Part shown: in pieces, positions 51,416-59,545 of the stretch
Position numbering within the stretch: position 1 is the stretch's first letter
Layout: each line of letters begins with the position of its first letter
Assembly (NCBI GenBank): GCA_030649995.1
Contig: JAUSEV010000042.1
Span: forward strand, 1 to 64,000
Reading direction: 5' to 3'
Length of the DNA stretch: 64,000 nucleotides
From: Candidatus Uhrbacteria bacterium
Lineage (GTDB): Bacteria > Patescibacteriota > Patescibacteriia > 2-12-FULL-60-25
Position numbers and translations under genes: made by a program
Notes under the pieces: model-generated
Told to the model about the DNA's origin: nothing
The model's input: only the letters and a program-made list of their open reading frames with translations
Databases searched by the model: none

Positions 51416-52003
51416 ATGCTGCTTTCCGTGGAAGAAGAAGCACTACTCAAGGATCTGCTCGAAAAGGCATACGACGGTCATCCGGAACACTGGGTGCCCA
51501 AGAGCTGCCTGCCTGCGTATCACCGCCTCGGAACAGCGGTCTTCAGCGAGATGGCATTTGTCAAGGAGCTCTTCGCGAAGTACGACCAGGAGCCACGGAT
51601 CTACCTGAAGCATCGCGACGATGAGCACTGGCCCGACACATGGCACCTCCCCGGAACCAAGCATGCCACGCACATCACCCACGGCAACAGACTGGAAGTC
51701 GTGCAGGCCCTGGCAGAGCGTGAGTTCCCGGGGATCGTGATCACGAGAGCATGCATGGTCGATGGGTTCCAATGGAAGATGGGCTCGGACAAGGCCGCGG
51801 GAGAGCATCCCTGGTCCAACGCCTTCTCCGCTGTCACGCTCTGCGAGGTCGGATACACTCTGCCTGAGACGCCAGACGGAAGGTTCTTCACCATAGCCGA
51901 GGCCAAGAAGCTCCGGCTCGCCACGCACCATCTGAACTTCTTCAATGCGTGCTGCGATGTCATGATGAACAAGCAACCCTTCATCTACCGCCGCGCTCGC
52001 TGA
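51416..52003 (+). CDS. Unrecognised 195-residue protein in an autonomous single-gene unit
   Basis: ATG 51416 with ribosome site aaggaga. A soluble protein; the segment DTWHLPGTKHATHITHGNRLEVVQALAEREFPGIVI has the start of a Nudix-like pattern (LPG...G...E...RE) but lacks the REuxEExG acids, so any Nudix relationship would be degenerate and non-catalytic. VDGFQWKMGSDKAAGEHPWSNAFSAVTLCEVGYTLPE follows. It is richer in G+C than the glycan genes on both sides and is framed by its own promoter and terminator. No role can be assigned. Confidence 0.75.
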   Translation: MLLSVEEEALLKDLLEKAYDGHPEHWVPKSCLPAYHRLGTAVFSEMAFVKELFAKYDQEPRIYLKHRDDEHWPDTWHLPGTKHATHITHGNRLEVVQALAEREFPGIVITRACMVDGFQWKMGSDKAAGEHPWSNAFSAVTLCEVGYTLPETPDGRFFTIAEAKKLRLATHHLNFFNACCDVMMNKQPFIYRRAR

Positions 52004-52020
52004 CCGTAGCACCTCGCTAA

Positions 52021-52059
52021 ACGGCGCTCCGCATGACTCATGCGGACGCCGTCTTTTTT
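52021..52059 (+). terminator. Terminator of the 51416-52003 gene
   Basis: Long stem (acggcg and ccgcatg paired with catgcgg and cgccgt around the loop act) followed by ctttttt. The convergent C-methyltransferase gene ends in its T-run. Confidence 0.88.
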
Positions 52060-53353
52060 ATACGATCTTAACCTCCGGCAACGGCACAATAAACTTTGTT
52101 CCTCCCGCCACAAGATCAGCTTCCCGTTTAATGAAACCATCAATGAAACTGTACGGCAAGGCGAGCAAGAAGTCAGGCTTGGCTCTGCGCATATCTTCTT
52201 CGCTCTTGATGGGAATATCCGAACCGATAACATATTTTCCCACCTTGAACGGATTGGAATCAGCCGCAGCAGCTATTTCCTCATGACCAAGATTGCAATA
52301 TTGAAGGATCGTATTGCCTTTAGTCGAAGCGCCATAGATCCAAACCGTTTTTCCATCTTGTTTAATTTTTTTTAACAAAGCACAAAGATCGTCTCGTGTT
52401 TTTTGGACTCTCTGCATAAACGTGTGATACGTCGTGGGATCAAACAATCCTTCTTTCAGTTCCCGTTCCAGAATTTTTTGATAACGCTCGGTCGGCACGA
52501 ATCGCTCACACCCTTTTTTCTTCACAAACACGCGAAAACTTCCGCCATACACATCATTTTCCATCACGTCAAACACTTCAAGACCAACCTGTTCCATCAG
52601 CCACTTCATGTGATGGGCGGCATAATAACCAGCGTGTTCGTGTACGATATTGTCATACATGTTGGTACGTATCATCGCGGGGAGATACGCCATTTGAATG
52701 ATCCACACCCCTTCGTCATCAAGACACGCGGCAACGTCGCGCGCAAAGCCCACCGGATCGTTCAGATGATAAAACATCGCGATGCTAAAAATCAGTTTCG
52801 CTTTTTTTGCGGACACGGTTTTGAAAGCCTGTTCGTTAAAAGACGTTCGGACATCGGTATAGCGAGGACCGTCCATCAAAGATTTGACGTTCTGCGCAGG
52901 ATCAATGCTGATAAGTTGATAAGGATCGTCACGAAAAAAAGAAAGGAGCGTCCCGTCATTTCCTCCGATATCAAGAATCACGTCTTCCGGTTGCAGATGG
53001 TTGAGCGTTCGCCCGCTCTCCGCCACATCCTGCAAAATTTTTCCCATGGATGAGTTGGTCGAACTCGTATAAGGATACGCGTCATACATCGCGGACAAAT
53101 CCAGACGATGGCCGAGCTGAATCAACCCGCACGTACCTGCATCCCCCGAAGCTTCAAGCGTAGGGGGACGTTTTTTACACATCACCATATCTAGAGGATA
53201 TCTGACCGCGGTCGAACGATAGTTGAGATCCGTCGGAAACACGGATGACAGATATTGCTCACCAATGTCGATGCACGGAATGAGCTCGGTATTTCCGCAC
53301 ACGCGGCATCGGTCGATTTTCGTCGCAGACACGGCTGTTGATGGTTGTGACAT
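52058..53353 (-). CDS. Sugar C-methyltransferase-like enzyme with zinc motif split by an in-frame insertion
   Basis: A three-part protein of 431 residues. The N-terminal zinc-binding domain has CRVCG (C16, C19) and C59...C75; the middle is a class I methyltransferase (DVILDIGGNDGTLLSFF, LISIDPAQN, LIFSIAMFYHLNDPVGFARDVAACLDDEGVWIIQMAYLPAM); the C-terminal part (VWIYGASTKGNTILQYCNL) is the NAD-like fold of the TylCIII/NovU C-methyltransferases acting on 4-keto dTDP sugars. Relatives read CxxCGLIQLGH. Here 39 bp (53132-53170) encode RPPTLEASGDAGT between the two Cys, moving C75 away from C59. It suggests a branched-chain deoxysugar in the glycan. Confidence 0.92.
   Translation of the reverse strand: MSQPSTAVSATKIDRCRVCGNTELIPCIDIGEQYLSSVFPTDLNYRSTAVRYPLDMVMCKKRPPTLEASGDAGTCGLIQLGHRLDLSAMYDAYPYTSSTNSSMGKILQDVAESGRTLNHLQPEDVILDIGGNDGTLLSFFRDDPYQLISIDPAQNVKSLMDGPRYTDVRTSFNEQAFKTVSAKKAKLIFSIAMFYHLNDPVGFARDVAACLDDEGVWIIQMAYLPAMIRTNMYDNIVHEHAGYYAAHHMKWLMEQVGLEVFDVMENDVYGGSFRVFVKKKGCERFVPTERYQKILERELKEGLFDPTTYHTFMQRVQKTRDDLCALLKKIKQDGKTVWIYGASTKGNTILQYCNLGHEEIAAAADSNPFKVGKYVIGSDIPIKSEEDMRRAKPDFLLALPYSFIDGFIKREADLVAGGTKFIVPLPEVKIV
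53132..53170 (-). repeat. 39-bp palindromic insertion (family D) in the C-methyltransferase gene
   Basis: Nearly palindromic core with arms cccccgaagctt / aagcgtaggggg. It is flanked by acgt on both sides, which may be a duplicated target or coincidence. Removing 39 bp would restore the CKKCGLIQLGH reading typical of the family. Confidence 0.8.
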
Positions 53354-53396
53354 AGTATTTTAAGTTCATTGTTAGTTTCAAACATTTTTTAGCTTG

Positions 53397-53492
53397 GTTG
53401 TCATCCTGAACGGAGGTCGCCGGAGTGAAGGATCTTCGACGGTCCGAGGGGAGATTCTTCGCTTTGCTCCGCGACGCTCAGAATGACAAATG
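53397..53492. repeat. Intergenic family C repeat
   Basis: Runs from tgtcatcctgaacgg to cgctcagaatgacaaatg with an inner gaaggatcttcg...gattcttcgc. The GTCATCCTGAA / TTCAGGATGAC layout is a widely seen dispersed repeat. It fills the gap between the C-methyltransferase and the next gene. Confidence 0.75.
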
Positions 53493-53503
53493 AATGAAAC
53501 TCG

Positions 53504-54226
53504 CTATGGGTTCTTTGTCATTCCAGCCTCCACAGGGATGACATAATTGTCTAAGAATAAAAGAACCTCACTCGCCTCGGGAAAATCCGACTCCGGATTT
53601 TCGATTTCTTGATGATCCAACGCGCCTTCAAACGCGCCGGTTGATCCTATATGTTTCGCCACATCTTTGAGCGCCATCGCGTTCCGTCCACCGACTTCGA
53701 CGATGCCTGATCGATGCAAATTGGAAGCGATCCAATTTGCGGCAAAATCAACGTCCGCAAAACAATACCGACTCTCCCCGTCCACAAACACCGTTTTGTT
53801 CTGCATCATATCAACTAAGACGCCTTTTTTCATGTTTTGACTGTAAAGCGCGCCAAAACGGACAATCAAATGCTGATCGAAGTCGCACAACTTCTCCGTC
53901 GCCGCCTTATGCCGTCCGTACACGGTGTCGAGCTGACAGCGAGCGGACACGGTGCTCACTTGCACGAATTTTTTGAAGCTCCATCCGTAAAGAAGTTTTG
54001 CCGTTTTTTCCACGGTCTCAACAAAATCTTTTTCCGGATTCTGTTTTGCCCAAAACCGAGCGGATGGCATGGCGCAATTGATCAACACGTCATAAGAATC
54101 TTTTTTCATCTCCTCACAATTCTCGCGTGTGACGGCAACGGCCGTGTATTCCGAGGACCGAGAAAACGCACGCATGAGTGCGCTCCCGAGGAATCCCTTT
54201 GCTCCGACAACAGCCACTCGCGGCAT
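53504..54226 (-). CDS. NAD(P)-dependent sugar reductase/epimerase with repeat-derived C-terminus
   Basis: A short SDR of 240 residues. PRVAVVGAKGFLGSALMRAF is the cofactor strand, VQVSTVSARCQLDTVYGRHKAATEKL carries the YxxxK, and VRFGALYSQNMKKGVLVDMM and YCFADVDFAANWIASNL follow. In deoxysugar pathways such proteins reduce 4-keto groups. The last ~12 residues (VIPVEAGMTKNP) are encoded by a family C repeat (53513-53550), which also provides the stop region. It is co-oriented with the cupin gene 3 bp upstream and the C-methyltransferase downstream, fitting a branched-chain or 4-keto sugar pathway. Confidence 0.85.
   Translation of the reverse strand: MPRVAVVGAKGFLGSALMRAFSRSSEYTAVAVTRENCEEMKKDSYDVLINCAMPSARFWAKQNPEKDFVETVEKTAKLLYGWSFKKFVQVSTVSARCQLDTVYGRHKAATEKLCDFDQHLIVRFGALYSQNMKKGVLVDMMQNKTVFVDGESRYCFADVDFAANWIASNLHRSGIVEVGGRNAMALKDVAKHIGSTGAFEGALDHQEIENPESDFPEASEVLLFLDNYVIPVEAGMTKNP
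53513..53550 (-). repeat. Family C repeat forming the end of the sugar reductase gene
   Basis: gtcattcc...gggatgac palindrome (tgtcattccagcctcc and its partner) read as VIPVEAGMTK in the last codons of the gene. Confidence 0.7.
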
Positions 54227-54229
54227 AGC

Positions 54230-54634
54230 TCAATCCTGCACCGGAGGGTTGCCCTTCAAAAATTCCACTTGCACGATCGGGGGGTTACAGTCATCCCACC
54301 TTTTGGAAAGCATCGCCACGGCTGTGACCGGGGTGATCGCGTAAAACGTGTGGGAGACGCCGATGGGCGTGCGCGTACACGAACCTCGACTCATGTGAAT
54401 CAGCTCTTCCGGCTCGGTCTCGGAATCGCGCGTCACCATCACGCCGGACCCTTCCACCACCAAAAAATATTCGTTGAACTCCGGATGATAGTGATGACCG
54501 CGAGTTTTCCCCGGCTGAAAATACAAAATATTAAACTCCACGATCGGATCCTTTGGAAGCCAAGTAAAAATACCCCCGCGGCCGTCCCGAACGGTCTCAA
54601 GATTGCAAGAAGGAACAAGGTGTTCGATTTTCAT
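54230..54634 (-). CDS. Cupin-fold sugar-nucleotide isomerase/epimerase-like protein
   Basis: A single-domain cupin of 134 residues. FNILYFQPGKTRGHHYHPEFNEYFLVVEGSGVMVTRD is the first cupin motif with its His cluster, RGSCTRTPIGVSHTFYAI the second. Size and placement fit the WxcM/FdtA-like or RmlC-related proteins that isomerise 4-keto deoxysugars. It lies 3 bp upstream of the sugar reductase and near the C-methyltransferase, so a step on a 4-keto-6-deoxy sugar is the best guess. The ATG at 54634 is preceded by an A+T-rich, repeat-like stretch (atgataatgatatttat). Confidence 0.87.
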   Translation of the reverse strand: MKIEHLVPSCNLETVRDGRGGIFTWLPKDPIVEFNILYFQPGKTRGHHYHPEFNEYFLVVEGSGVMVTRDSETEPEELIHMSRGSCTRTPIGVSHTFYAITPVTAVAMLSKRWDDCNPPIVQVEFLKGNPPVQD

Positions 54635-54684
54635 AATGATAATGATATTTATAGCAATTCGAGGCGACTATGGCAAGTATAGCT

Positions 54685-54760
54685 TTTTGTCATTCCTGCG
54701 AAGGCAGGAATCCATCCCCTCTGACTGGATCCCCGCCTTCGCGAGGATGACAAATGGAGA
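54685..54760. repeat. Intergenic family C repeat (GTCATTCC...GGATGAC)
   Basis: Left arm gtcattcctgcgaaggcagg and right arm ccgccttcgcgaggatgac are inverted copies of one widespread dispersed element, around a spacer of about 35 bp. It is the only content of the gap between the cupin gene and the next glycosyltransferase. Confidence 0.8.
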
Positions 54761-54778
54761 GTTTTTACAATAAATTTA

Positions 54779-55531
54779 CTACCGTCTGTCAAAATACACC
54801 ATGAGTATGAGCTTAAAAAAGTAACCCCAAGCTTGTTTTAAGAAACTGACTTTGGACTCGCCGAATTTTCGCGGAGAAAAAGTGACGGGGATTTCCGTAA
54901 TCCTGGCGCCTGCCTGTTTGGCTCGAATAATGGTTTCAAACAAAAAAAACTGCCTGTCCTCGACCGTACAAAAAGATTTCCAAGTGGAAGACCGGATCAC
55001 GCGAAAATTGGTGTTGTAATTTTTGAGACCAACTCCGCTCATCATGCCGATGATCCGATTCGACAGCGGACTCACCACATGATTTTCACACCACCCTTTG
55101 AGCGTATGGGCTTTCTGTTTTACATCATCGGATGACTCATCGGCAACGGAGAGCCCCGGGGCGATTTTGAATCCGAGCACGAGATCAAATCCGGTCTGAA
55201 TTTTTTCATACAAACGGCGCATATCGCTTGAGGAAAAAGAAAGATCGGAATCAGAAGATAAAATGTATTCCCCCCGAGCCATGTTATAGCCATCGCGCAG
55301 AGCAGAACCTATGCCGAGAAGTCCCGGCCGCTCGAGCAGAATGATATTCGGATCATTCTGATGGAGGCCTTGGATAAACTCGCGTGTCCCATCCTCGGAA
55401 TGATCATCAACAATAATCACCTCATGCGGAGTATCTTGAAATTCTTGTTCGATGCGAGGGATCAGGATCGCCAAATTCTCTTTTTCTTTATACGTGGGAA
55501 GGATGATCGAAAGTGTGATTGAAGTATTCAT
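54779..55531 (-). CDS. Family 2 glycosyltransferase (dolichol-phosphate-mannose-synthase-like)
   Basis: A GT-A transferase of 250 residues. ITLSIILPTYKEKENLAILIPRIEQEF, VIIVDDHSEDGTREFIQGL, GIGSALRDGYNMARGEYILSSDSDLSFSSSDMRRLYE (DXD as DSDLS) and FRVIRSSTWKSFCTVEDRQFFLFETIIRAKQAGARITEIPVTFSPRKFGESKVSFLKQAWGYFFKL show the DPM-synthase type, which makes polyprenyl-phosphate sugar. Such a donor is what the GT39-like membrane transferase encoded next (55537) would use. Confidence 0.92.
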   Translation of the reverse strand: MNTSITLSIILPTYKEKENLAILIPRIEQEFQDTPHEVIIVDDHSEDGTREFIQGLHQNDPNIILLERPGLLGIGSALRDGYNMARGEYILSSDSDLSFSSSDMRRLYEKIQTGFDLVLGFKIAPGLSVADESSDDVKQKAHTLKGWCENHVVSPLSNRIIGMMSGVGLKNYNTNFRVIRSSTWKSFCTVEDRQFFLFETIIRAKQAGARITEIPVTFSPRKFGESKVSFLKQAWGYFFKLILMVYFDRR

Positions 55532-55536
55532 GGTTA

Positions 55537-57018
55537 TTATTTTCGTTCAAAAATGAGATAATTCCCGTGATCAAGCGTGGTACGTTTTTGATATCTTGTC
55601 AAGAATTTTCGGGCTTTCTCTTCCGACGCTTCGGCCATGACGACGACATCTGGCACGCCATTTTGCAAACTCATAAGCTGATCTTTCCCGAAGGCATCAT
55701 TGTAATAGAGCAGTTCAAAATATTGCGAATAGTTATCACTTTTGAAAAAGGTGATGGCTTCCAGCGTGTGATAAAAAAAGACGTGTTTTGACGGATCAAG
55801 CTGACCGAAAAAGGCGGTGAGTTCGCTTGTTCGCAAGTTCTGATAATAAGCCGCGACCCACGAACGAAAAGAAACTTGATACAACTGGAACGCGACCATC
55901 ATCGTGAAGACGATCACAAGGATCATGCGAAACTTAGATGAAACAAGGTAAAAACAAGAAGCGACAAAATAGGGAAAGGTGATAATTTGCGCGACGAAGA
56001 GATAACGAAAAAAACCGGGCATCTTGAGAAAATAGGCTATGGTCACAATCACAAAACCAATGGCCACAAGTTCATGAAGCGGAAGCGATATCTTTCGTCT
56101 ATAACGAACGCATACGGAAACGATCCAGACGACGACGGTCACCAAAAGATACGCGGGGGTTGATTGTTGAACGAATAGCAGAGCATTTTTTTGTATCAGA
56201 CCGGCGAGCGTAAGCCCGGTAAGCTGTTGAAGTCCCGGAAGATTTCCATAGCCCGCGAAGCTCGTAAAAATGGAAGTCGTAAAACCAAATTGCAATAAAA
56301 AATTGACTACGATGGGGATAGCGAGAGCCACAAAACATCCCAAAAGTTCTTTCCAACTCGGCGTGAGTCGTTTCCATCGCAGAAGAAGCGCGATGCCGAG
56401 AACGGGCAAGAGCAACAGAAAATTCGGTTTTGTCGCCATGAACAATCCTGCGGACAATCCGGCCACAATCCACAACTTCCCCTCCTTACGAAGGAGGGGT
56501 AAGGGGAGGTCTTCGATACGTGAGATGCAATAGAGCAACAAAAAGAAAAAAAAGAGACCCGGAACTTCTCCTAACACATTTTTTCCATTGCCATACACGG
56601 GCGCATGACTCGCCACAAGAAGCGTTGACCAAAAGGCGCCGCGAAAACCCCATACGCGATAGGCAAAAAGATACAGCGCCGTCACCATCAAAAGGATATA
56701 CACGACCATGACGGCACGTGCCTGAAGCAAACCTTCGCCAAACAGATAAAAGCTGATGCTGATCGGAGCGATCACGGGAAATCCAATCGTCGCCAAAGCG
56801 CCCGCAGGCACCACTTGCGTGGGAGAAGCTCGCAAAACATACGAGCGATGCTCGATGGCGTTACGCGCGATCTGAACAAACATCCCTTCGTCAAACCAGG
56901 TTTTTGGACTTTCCAAGAGTTTGTACGTCGAAAAAAATCCCGTGATGATTAAACAAAAAATCAATCCAAGCGCTCGCTGGTGTTGTAAGAAAAAAGCCTT
57001 ATTGAAGTGAATCTCCAC
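55537..57018 (-). CDS. GT39-like polytopic membrane glycosyltransferase with repeat insertion
   Basis: A membrane protein of 493 residues with about ten segments; the first loop has the acidic motif WFDEGMFVQIARNAIEHRSY, typical of the PMT/ArnT superfamily. Residues ~169-180 (EDLPLPLLRKEGK) lie between two membrane segments and are encoded by a family A palindrome (56479-56512). It should transfer a sugar from a polyprenyl-phosphate carrier, supplied by the DPM-like enzyme encoded downstream, to a target outside the cell. The start at 57018 lies about 50 bp from a 38-bp palindrome that also precedes the gene pair at 61992/62205. Confidence 0.87.
   Translation of the reverse strand: MEIHFNKAFFLQHQRALGLIFCLIITGFFSTYKLLESPKTWFDEGMFVQIARNAIEHRSYVLRASPTQVVPAGALATIGFPVIAPISISFYLFGEGLLQARAVMVVYILLMVTALYLFAYRVWGFRGAFWSTLLVASHAPVYGNGKNVLGEVPGLFFFFLLLYCISRIEDLPLPLLRKEGKLWIVAGLSAGLFMATKPNFLLLLPVLGIALLLRWKRLTPSWKELLGCFVALAIPIVVNFLLQFGFTTSIFTSFAGYGNLPGLQQLTGLTLAGLIQKNALLFVQQSTPAYLLVTVVVWIVSVCVRYRRKISLPLHELVAIGFVIVTIAYFLKMPGFFRYLFVAQIITFPYFVASCFYLVSSKFRMILVIVFTMMVAFQLYQVSFRSWVAAYYQNLRTSELTAFFGQLDPSKHVFFYHTLEAITFFKSDNYSQYFELLYYNDAFGKDQLMSLQNGVPDVVVMAEASEEKARKFLTRYQKRTTLDHGNYLIFERK
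56479..56512 (-). repeat. Palindromic element (family A) inside the GT39-like gene
   Basis: Nine-bp perfect arms cccctcctt / aaggagggg around acg, then tail taaggggaggt. It is translated as LPLPLLRKEGK between membrane segments. Confidence 0.8.
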
Positions 57019-57065
57019 AAGAATATTTAGTATATCATGGAATGATTTTTTTACACATTTTTTAT

Positions 57066-57103
57066 GTGTGACAAACTTTGACGATAGCTAGAGTTTGTCT
57101 CAC
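57066..57103. promoter_or_regulatory. Degenerate 38-bp palindrome upstream of the 57018 gene
   Basis: The right arm tagctagagtttgtctcac is identical to that of the palindrome at 62107-62144; the left arm matches it at 14 of 19 positions. It lies 48 bp before the GT39-like start and is a candidate operator shared with the 62 kb promoter region. The rest of this 136-bp gap is A+T-rich without other features. Confidence 0.65.
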
Positions 57104-57154
57104 CCTTTGTCGTATCAATTTCTTTTTTCCATTCTCTATTTTCCATTTTCTCTT

Positions 57155-58504
57155 CTATGATTTAATCCTCTGCAGATGTTCCAAAACTTTTTCCTTGTTT
57201 CCCCATACATCAGAGATGGTGGCGATGATCAGGATCGCCCATGCTCCCAAAAGCGACTTCCAACGATCTTTCCCGCGCACGAACATCAACCATTCGACGG
57301 CCAAAAGCGTTGCAAACGGAAGCATGGGAATGCGATAGCGGTTGATGACGACGGTCAAGGTTGGGGCGATCGCGAGGGCGATGATGCCAAGACAAGAAAA
57401 CAACACCAACCAATGTCTCACGCGCCTCGTGCGAACGATCTCCCACAGTTGCGCAAACGCCATGGACCATAAAACGAAGTTGAACAGGATGGATCCGACT
57501 ACCGTCAACGCATGATCGAGAGTTGAACGATAATGAAACCAAAAACCGGAGGTCTTGCTCAAAGCGAACAACTTGAACGCTTTGTGCACGGTACGCTTTA
57601 GCGCATATCCCGGATGATTCAAAACAATTTTTTTTGTTTCCTCCAAACTCGTGCGCTCGCGCGCCGCGGCATCAAGGCCTTCCAATTTTTTTGTTACTTC
57701 CGCCGGAACGTTAAACTCTCCCCCGCTCTCCGGATGCAAGCCCACCCAAAAATCACGACCACCAACCGGCGCGTTCAAAACAAAATGATGATAGACCTGC
57801 ACATTGCGAACATTCCACGGAACTTGCAAAGCAACGGCGATCAAGATGATGAGAACGGCTTGTTTTGCAAGTCGTCGCCAGATCAAAAACGCGACGGAAA
57901 GCAAAAGAATCAACAAACCTGGCGGACGAACCATAAAGAGCGCGCCGAGAATCAAACCTAATCCGATCACCGTGATCCAATGAATGGATTTGGCGACGTC
58001 TTTTTTTTCTATCAGATAAACGAGTAACCGAACGCTCGCCATCATCAAAAATACAAACAACGCTTCAGACATGAGCATCGCGGTCTGCTGAACCAAGTCA
58101 GGATGAAAGGCGTAGAGCGAGAGCGGGAGGAAAAAATGCCAACGATGACCATCAGAAGGAAGGATTTTTTTGAGCAAAGTCCACAGCCACGCGACCACGA
58201 TCGTGTGCATGAGTGCCTGAATGAGCCAAACGATCCAAAGATGAACTCCAAATGTTCGATAGATGGCAGACAGAAAAAATTGATATCCGGGCCCCACATT
58301 GTCCATGGCCGGATCTCGATCCGGCGGCACCGTGTCGCACGAAACGCAGTAACGGCTATGCGTGGCGATTTGCATCGCGGTTTCATGAAACAACCGAGCG
58401 TCCACCGATGGCGGAATGCGATAAAGAAGTGCGTAGCCAAACGAGACACAAAACGTCAAAAGGAGAAATCCGATTTTCCAACGATCAGAAAAAAAATTTT
58501 GCAT
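57155..58504 (-). CDS. GT39-like polytopic membrane glycosyltransferase
   Basis: A membrane protein of 449 residues with about ten segments. The first outer loop holds DARLFHETAMQIATHSRYCVSC and DPAMDNVGPGYQFFLSAIYRTFG, with the acidic residue and the P-G-Y-x-x-F-L-x-x-x-Y run often found in this superfamily. Later, LGALFMVRPPGLLILLLSVAFLIWRR resembles the TxxRPxxLLL segment of PMT-like enzymes. Function: sugar transfer from a lipid carrier outside the membrane. It belongs to the three-gene unit 57155-61992 (GT39, GT4, GT4-GT39 fusion). Confidence 0.85.
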   Translation of the reverse strand: MQNFFSDRWKIGFLLLTFCVSFGYALLYRIPPSVDARLFHETAMQIATHSRYCVSCDTVPPDRDPAMDNVGPGYQFFLSAIYRTFGVHLWIVWLIQALMHTIVVAWLWTLLKKILPSDGHRWHFFLPLSLYAFHPDLVQQTAMLMSEALFVFLMMASVRLLVYLIEKKDVAKSIHWITVIGLGLILGALFMVRPPGLLILLLSVAFLIWRRLAKQAVLIILIAVALQVPWNVRNVQVYHHFVLNAPVGGRDFWVGLHPESGGEFNVPAEVTKKLEGLDAAARERTSLEETKKIVLNHPGYALKRTVHKAFKLFALSKTSGFWFHYRSTLDHALTVVGSILFNFVLWSMAFAQLWEIVRTRRVRHWLVLFSCLGIIALAIAPTLTVVINRYRIPMLPFATLLAVEWLMFVRGKDRWKSLLGAWAILIIATISDVWGNKEKVLEHLQRIKS

Positions 58505-58522
58505 AGTTCGAAAGATTTATCT

Positions 58523-59545
58523 TCATTGCATCTCATGGATCATGCTTTGGAGAGTATGACGCAGTTCGTGATGCGCGACAACTTCCGCACGAAGCGCCTG
58601 TCCGTCCATCGGATTTTGAAGTTGAGCATCAATGGTCGAGGCGAGCGCTTCGATATCAAAGCTTGGCACAAAGGCTTCGGCTGGAAGAATGGGTTTGAAA
58701 GCTTCGTTTGCCACAACCACGGGGCAACCGCAGGCCATAGCTTCGAGCACCGCCTTATCTAAACTGCCGGTGGAACTGACGTTCAAAAAAACAGAAGCTT
58801 CTTGATACAAACGACGTACTTCGGAAGGATTTTTTCCGCCACGAAAGAGCACTTGATTGCGCAAACCCAATTCCAGCACCTGCGTTCGCAACACTTTTTC
58901 ATACGCCACGTCGCTCTTGAGTACGGGCGTGCCGACGATCTCGAGCTGAACCACGCTTCCTCGTTCCTTCAAAGCGGCCACCACCTCGATCATCAAATGA
59001 ATATTTTTTGCGGGCGTAATACGACCGACGGTGATAACTTTCCCCGGCAGACGTTGGATGGCTGGATCGAGAATAAAAAAATCCGTCTCAATAGCTTGAC
59101 CGACAAACCGAGCCTTTTTTGATGGGAATCGAAAACTTGCGCGTGAAGAACTAAAAAATTTGGTCACACATTTTTCCGAGAGCTTCAACGTCCACGAAAC
59201 CCTCTTGTGCGCAAACCATAAATACATTTTTTTGTGGAACACTCGAGCAAACGGCACAGTCAACAAAACATACAACGGAACCATGAGTACCAAAATCGCG
59301 TCCACGCGAGGAACATTCCGGCTCAAGAATCGAAACAGTTGAATCAATTGCCGTGGACGTGAAAAACCCCGCTCTTTTCCCAGAGAATAAATTTTTACAT
59401 TTGACGGCAGGTGATGCTCTCCAACGGACTGCGCGATCACCGTGACCTCTTCGACCATGCCGGAAAGAACCGTCAACCAACGAACATGATTCGCAAGATT
59501 CGTATCTTTCTCATCAACACGTTGAGTGATAATCAGTAACTTCAT
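58523..59545 (-). CDS. Family 4 glycosyltransferase
   Basis: A GT-B transferase of 340 residues. KLLIITQRVDEKDTNLANHVRWLTVLSGMVEEVTVIAQSVG begins the acceptor half. The donor half shows VGRITPAKNIHLMIEVVAALKERG, VLRTQVLELGLRNQVLFRGGKNPSEVRRLYQEASVFLNVSSTGSLDKAVLEAMACGCPVVVANEAF, carrying the ExxxxxxxE-type motif as SLDKAVLEAMACG. It overlaps the 816-residue fusion gene by ATGA, so both are made together and may act successively on the same glycan. Confidence 0.9.
   Translation of the reverse strand: MKLLIITQRVDEKDTNLANHVRWLTVLSGMVEEVTVIAQSVGEHHLPSNVKIYSLGKERGFSRPRQLIQLFRFLSRNVPRVDAILVLMVPLYVLLTVPFARVFHKKMYLWFAHKRVSWTLKLSEKCVTKFFSSSRASFRFPSKKARFVGQAIETDFFILDPAIQRLPGKVITVGRITPAKNIHLMIEVVAALKERGSVVQLEIVGTPVLKSDVAYEKVLRTQVLELGLRNQVLFRGGKNPSEVRRLYQEASVFLNVSSTGSLDKAVLEAMACGCPVVVANEAFKPILPAEAFVPSFDIEALASTIDAQLQNPMDGQALRAEVVAHHELRHTLQSMIHEMQ

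Noticed and set aside
53837-54682. 281-codon open frame on the plus strand
   Set aside because: It is antisense to the sugar reductase and cupin genes, has no family motif and has no ribosome site.
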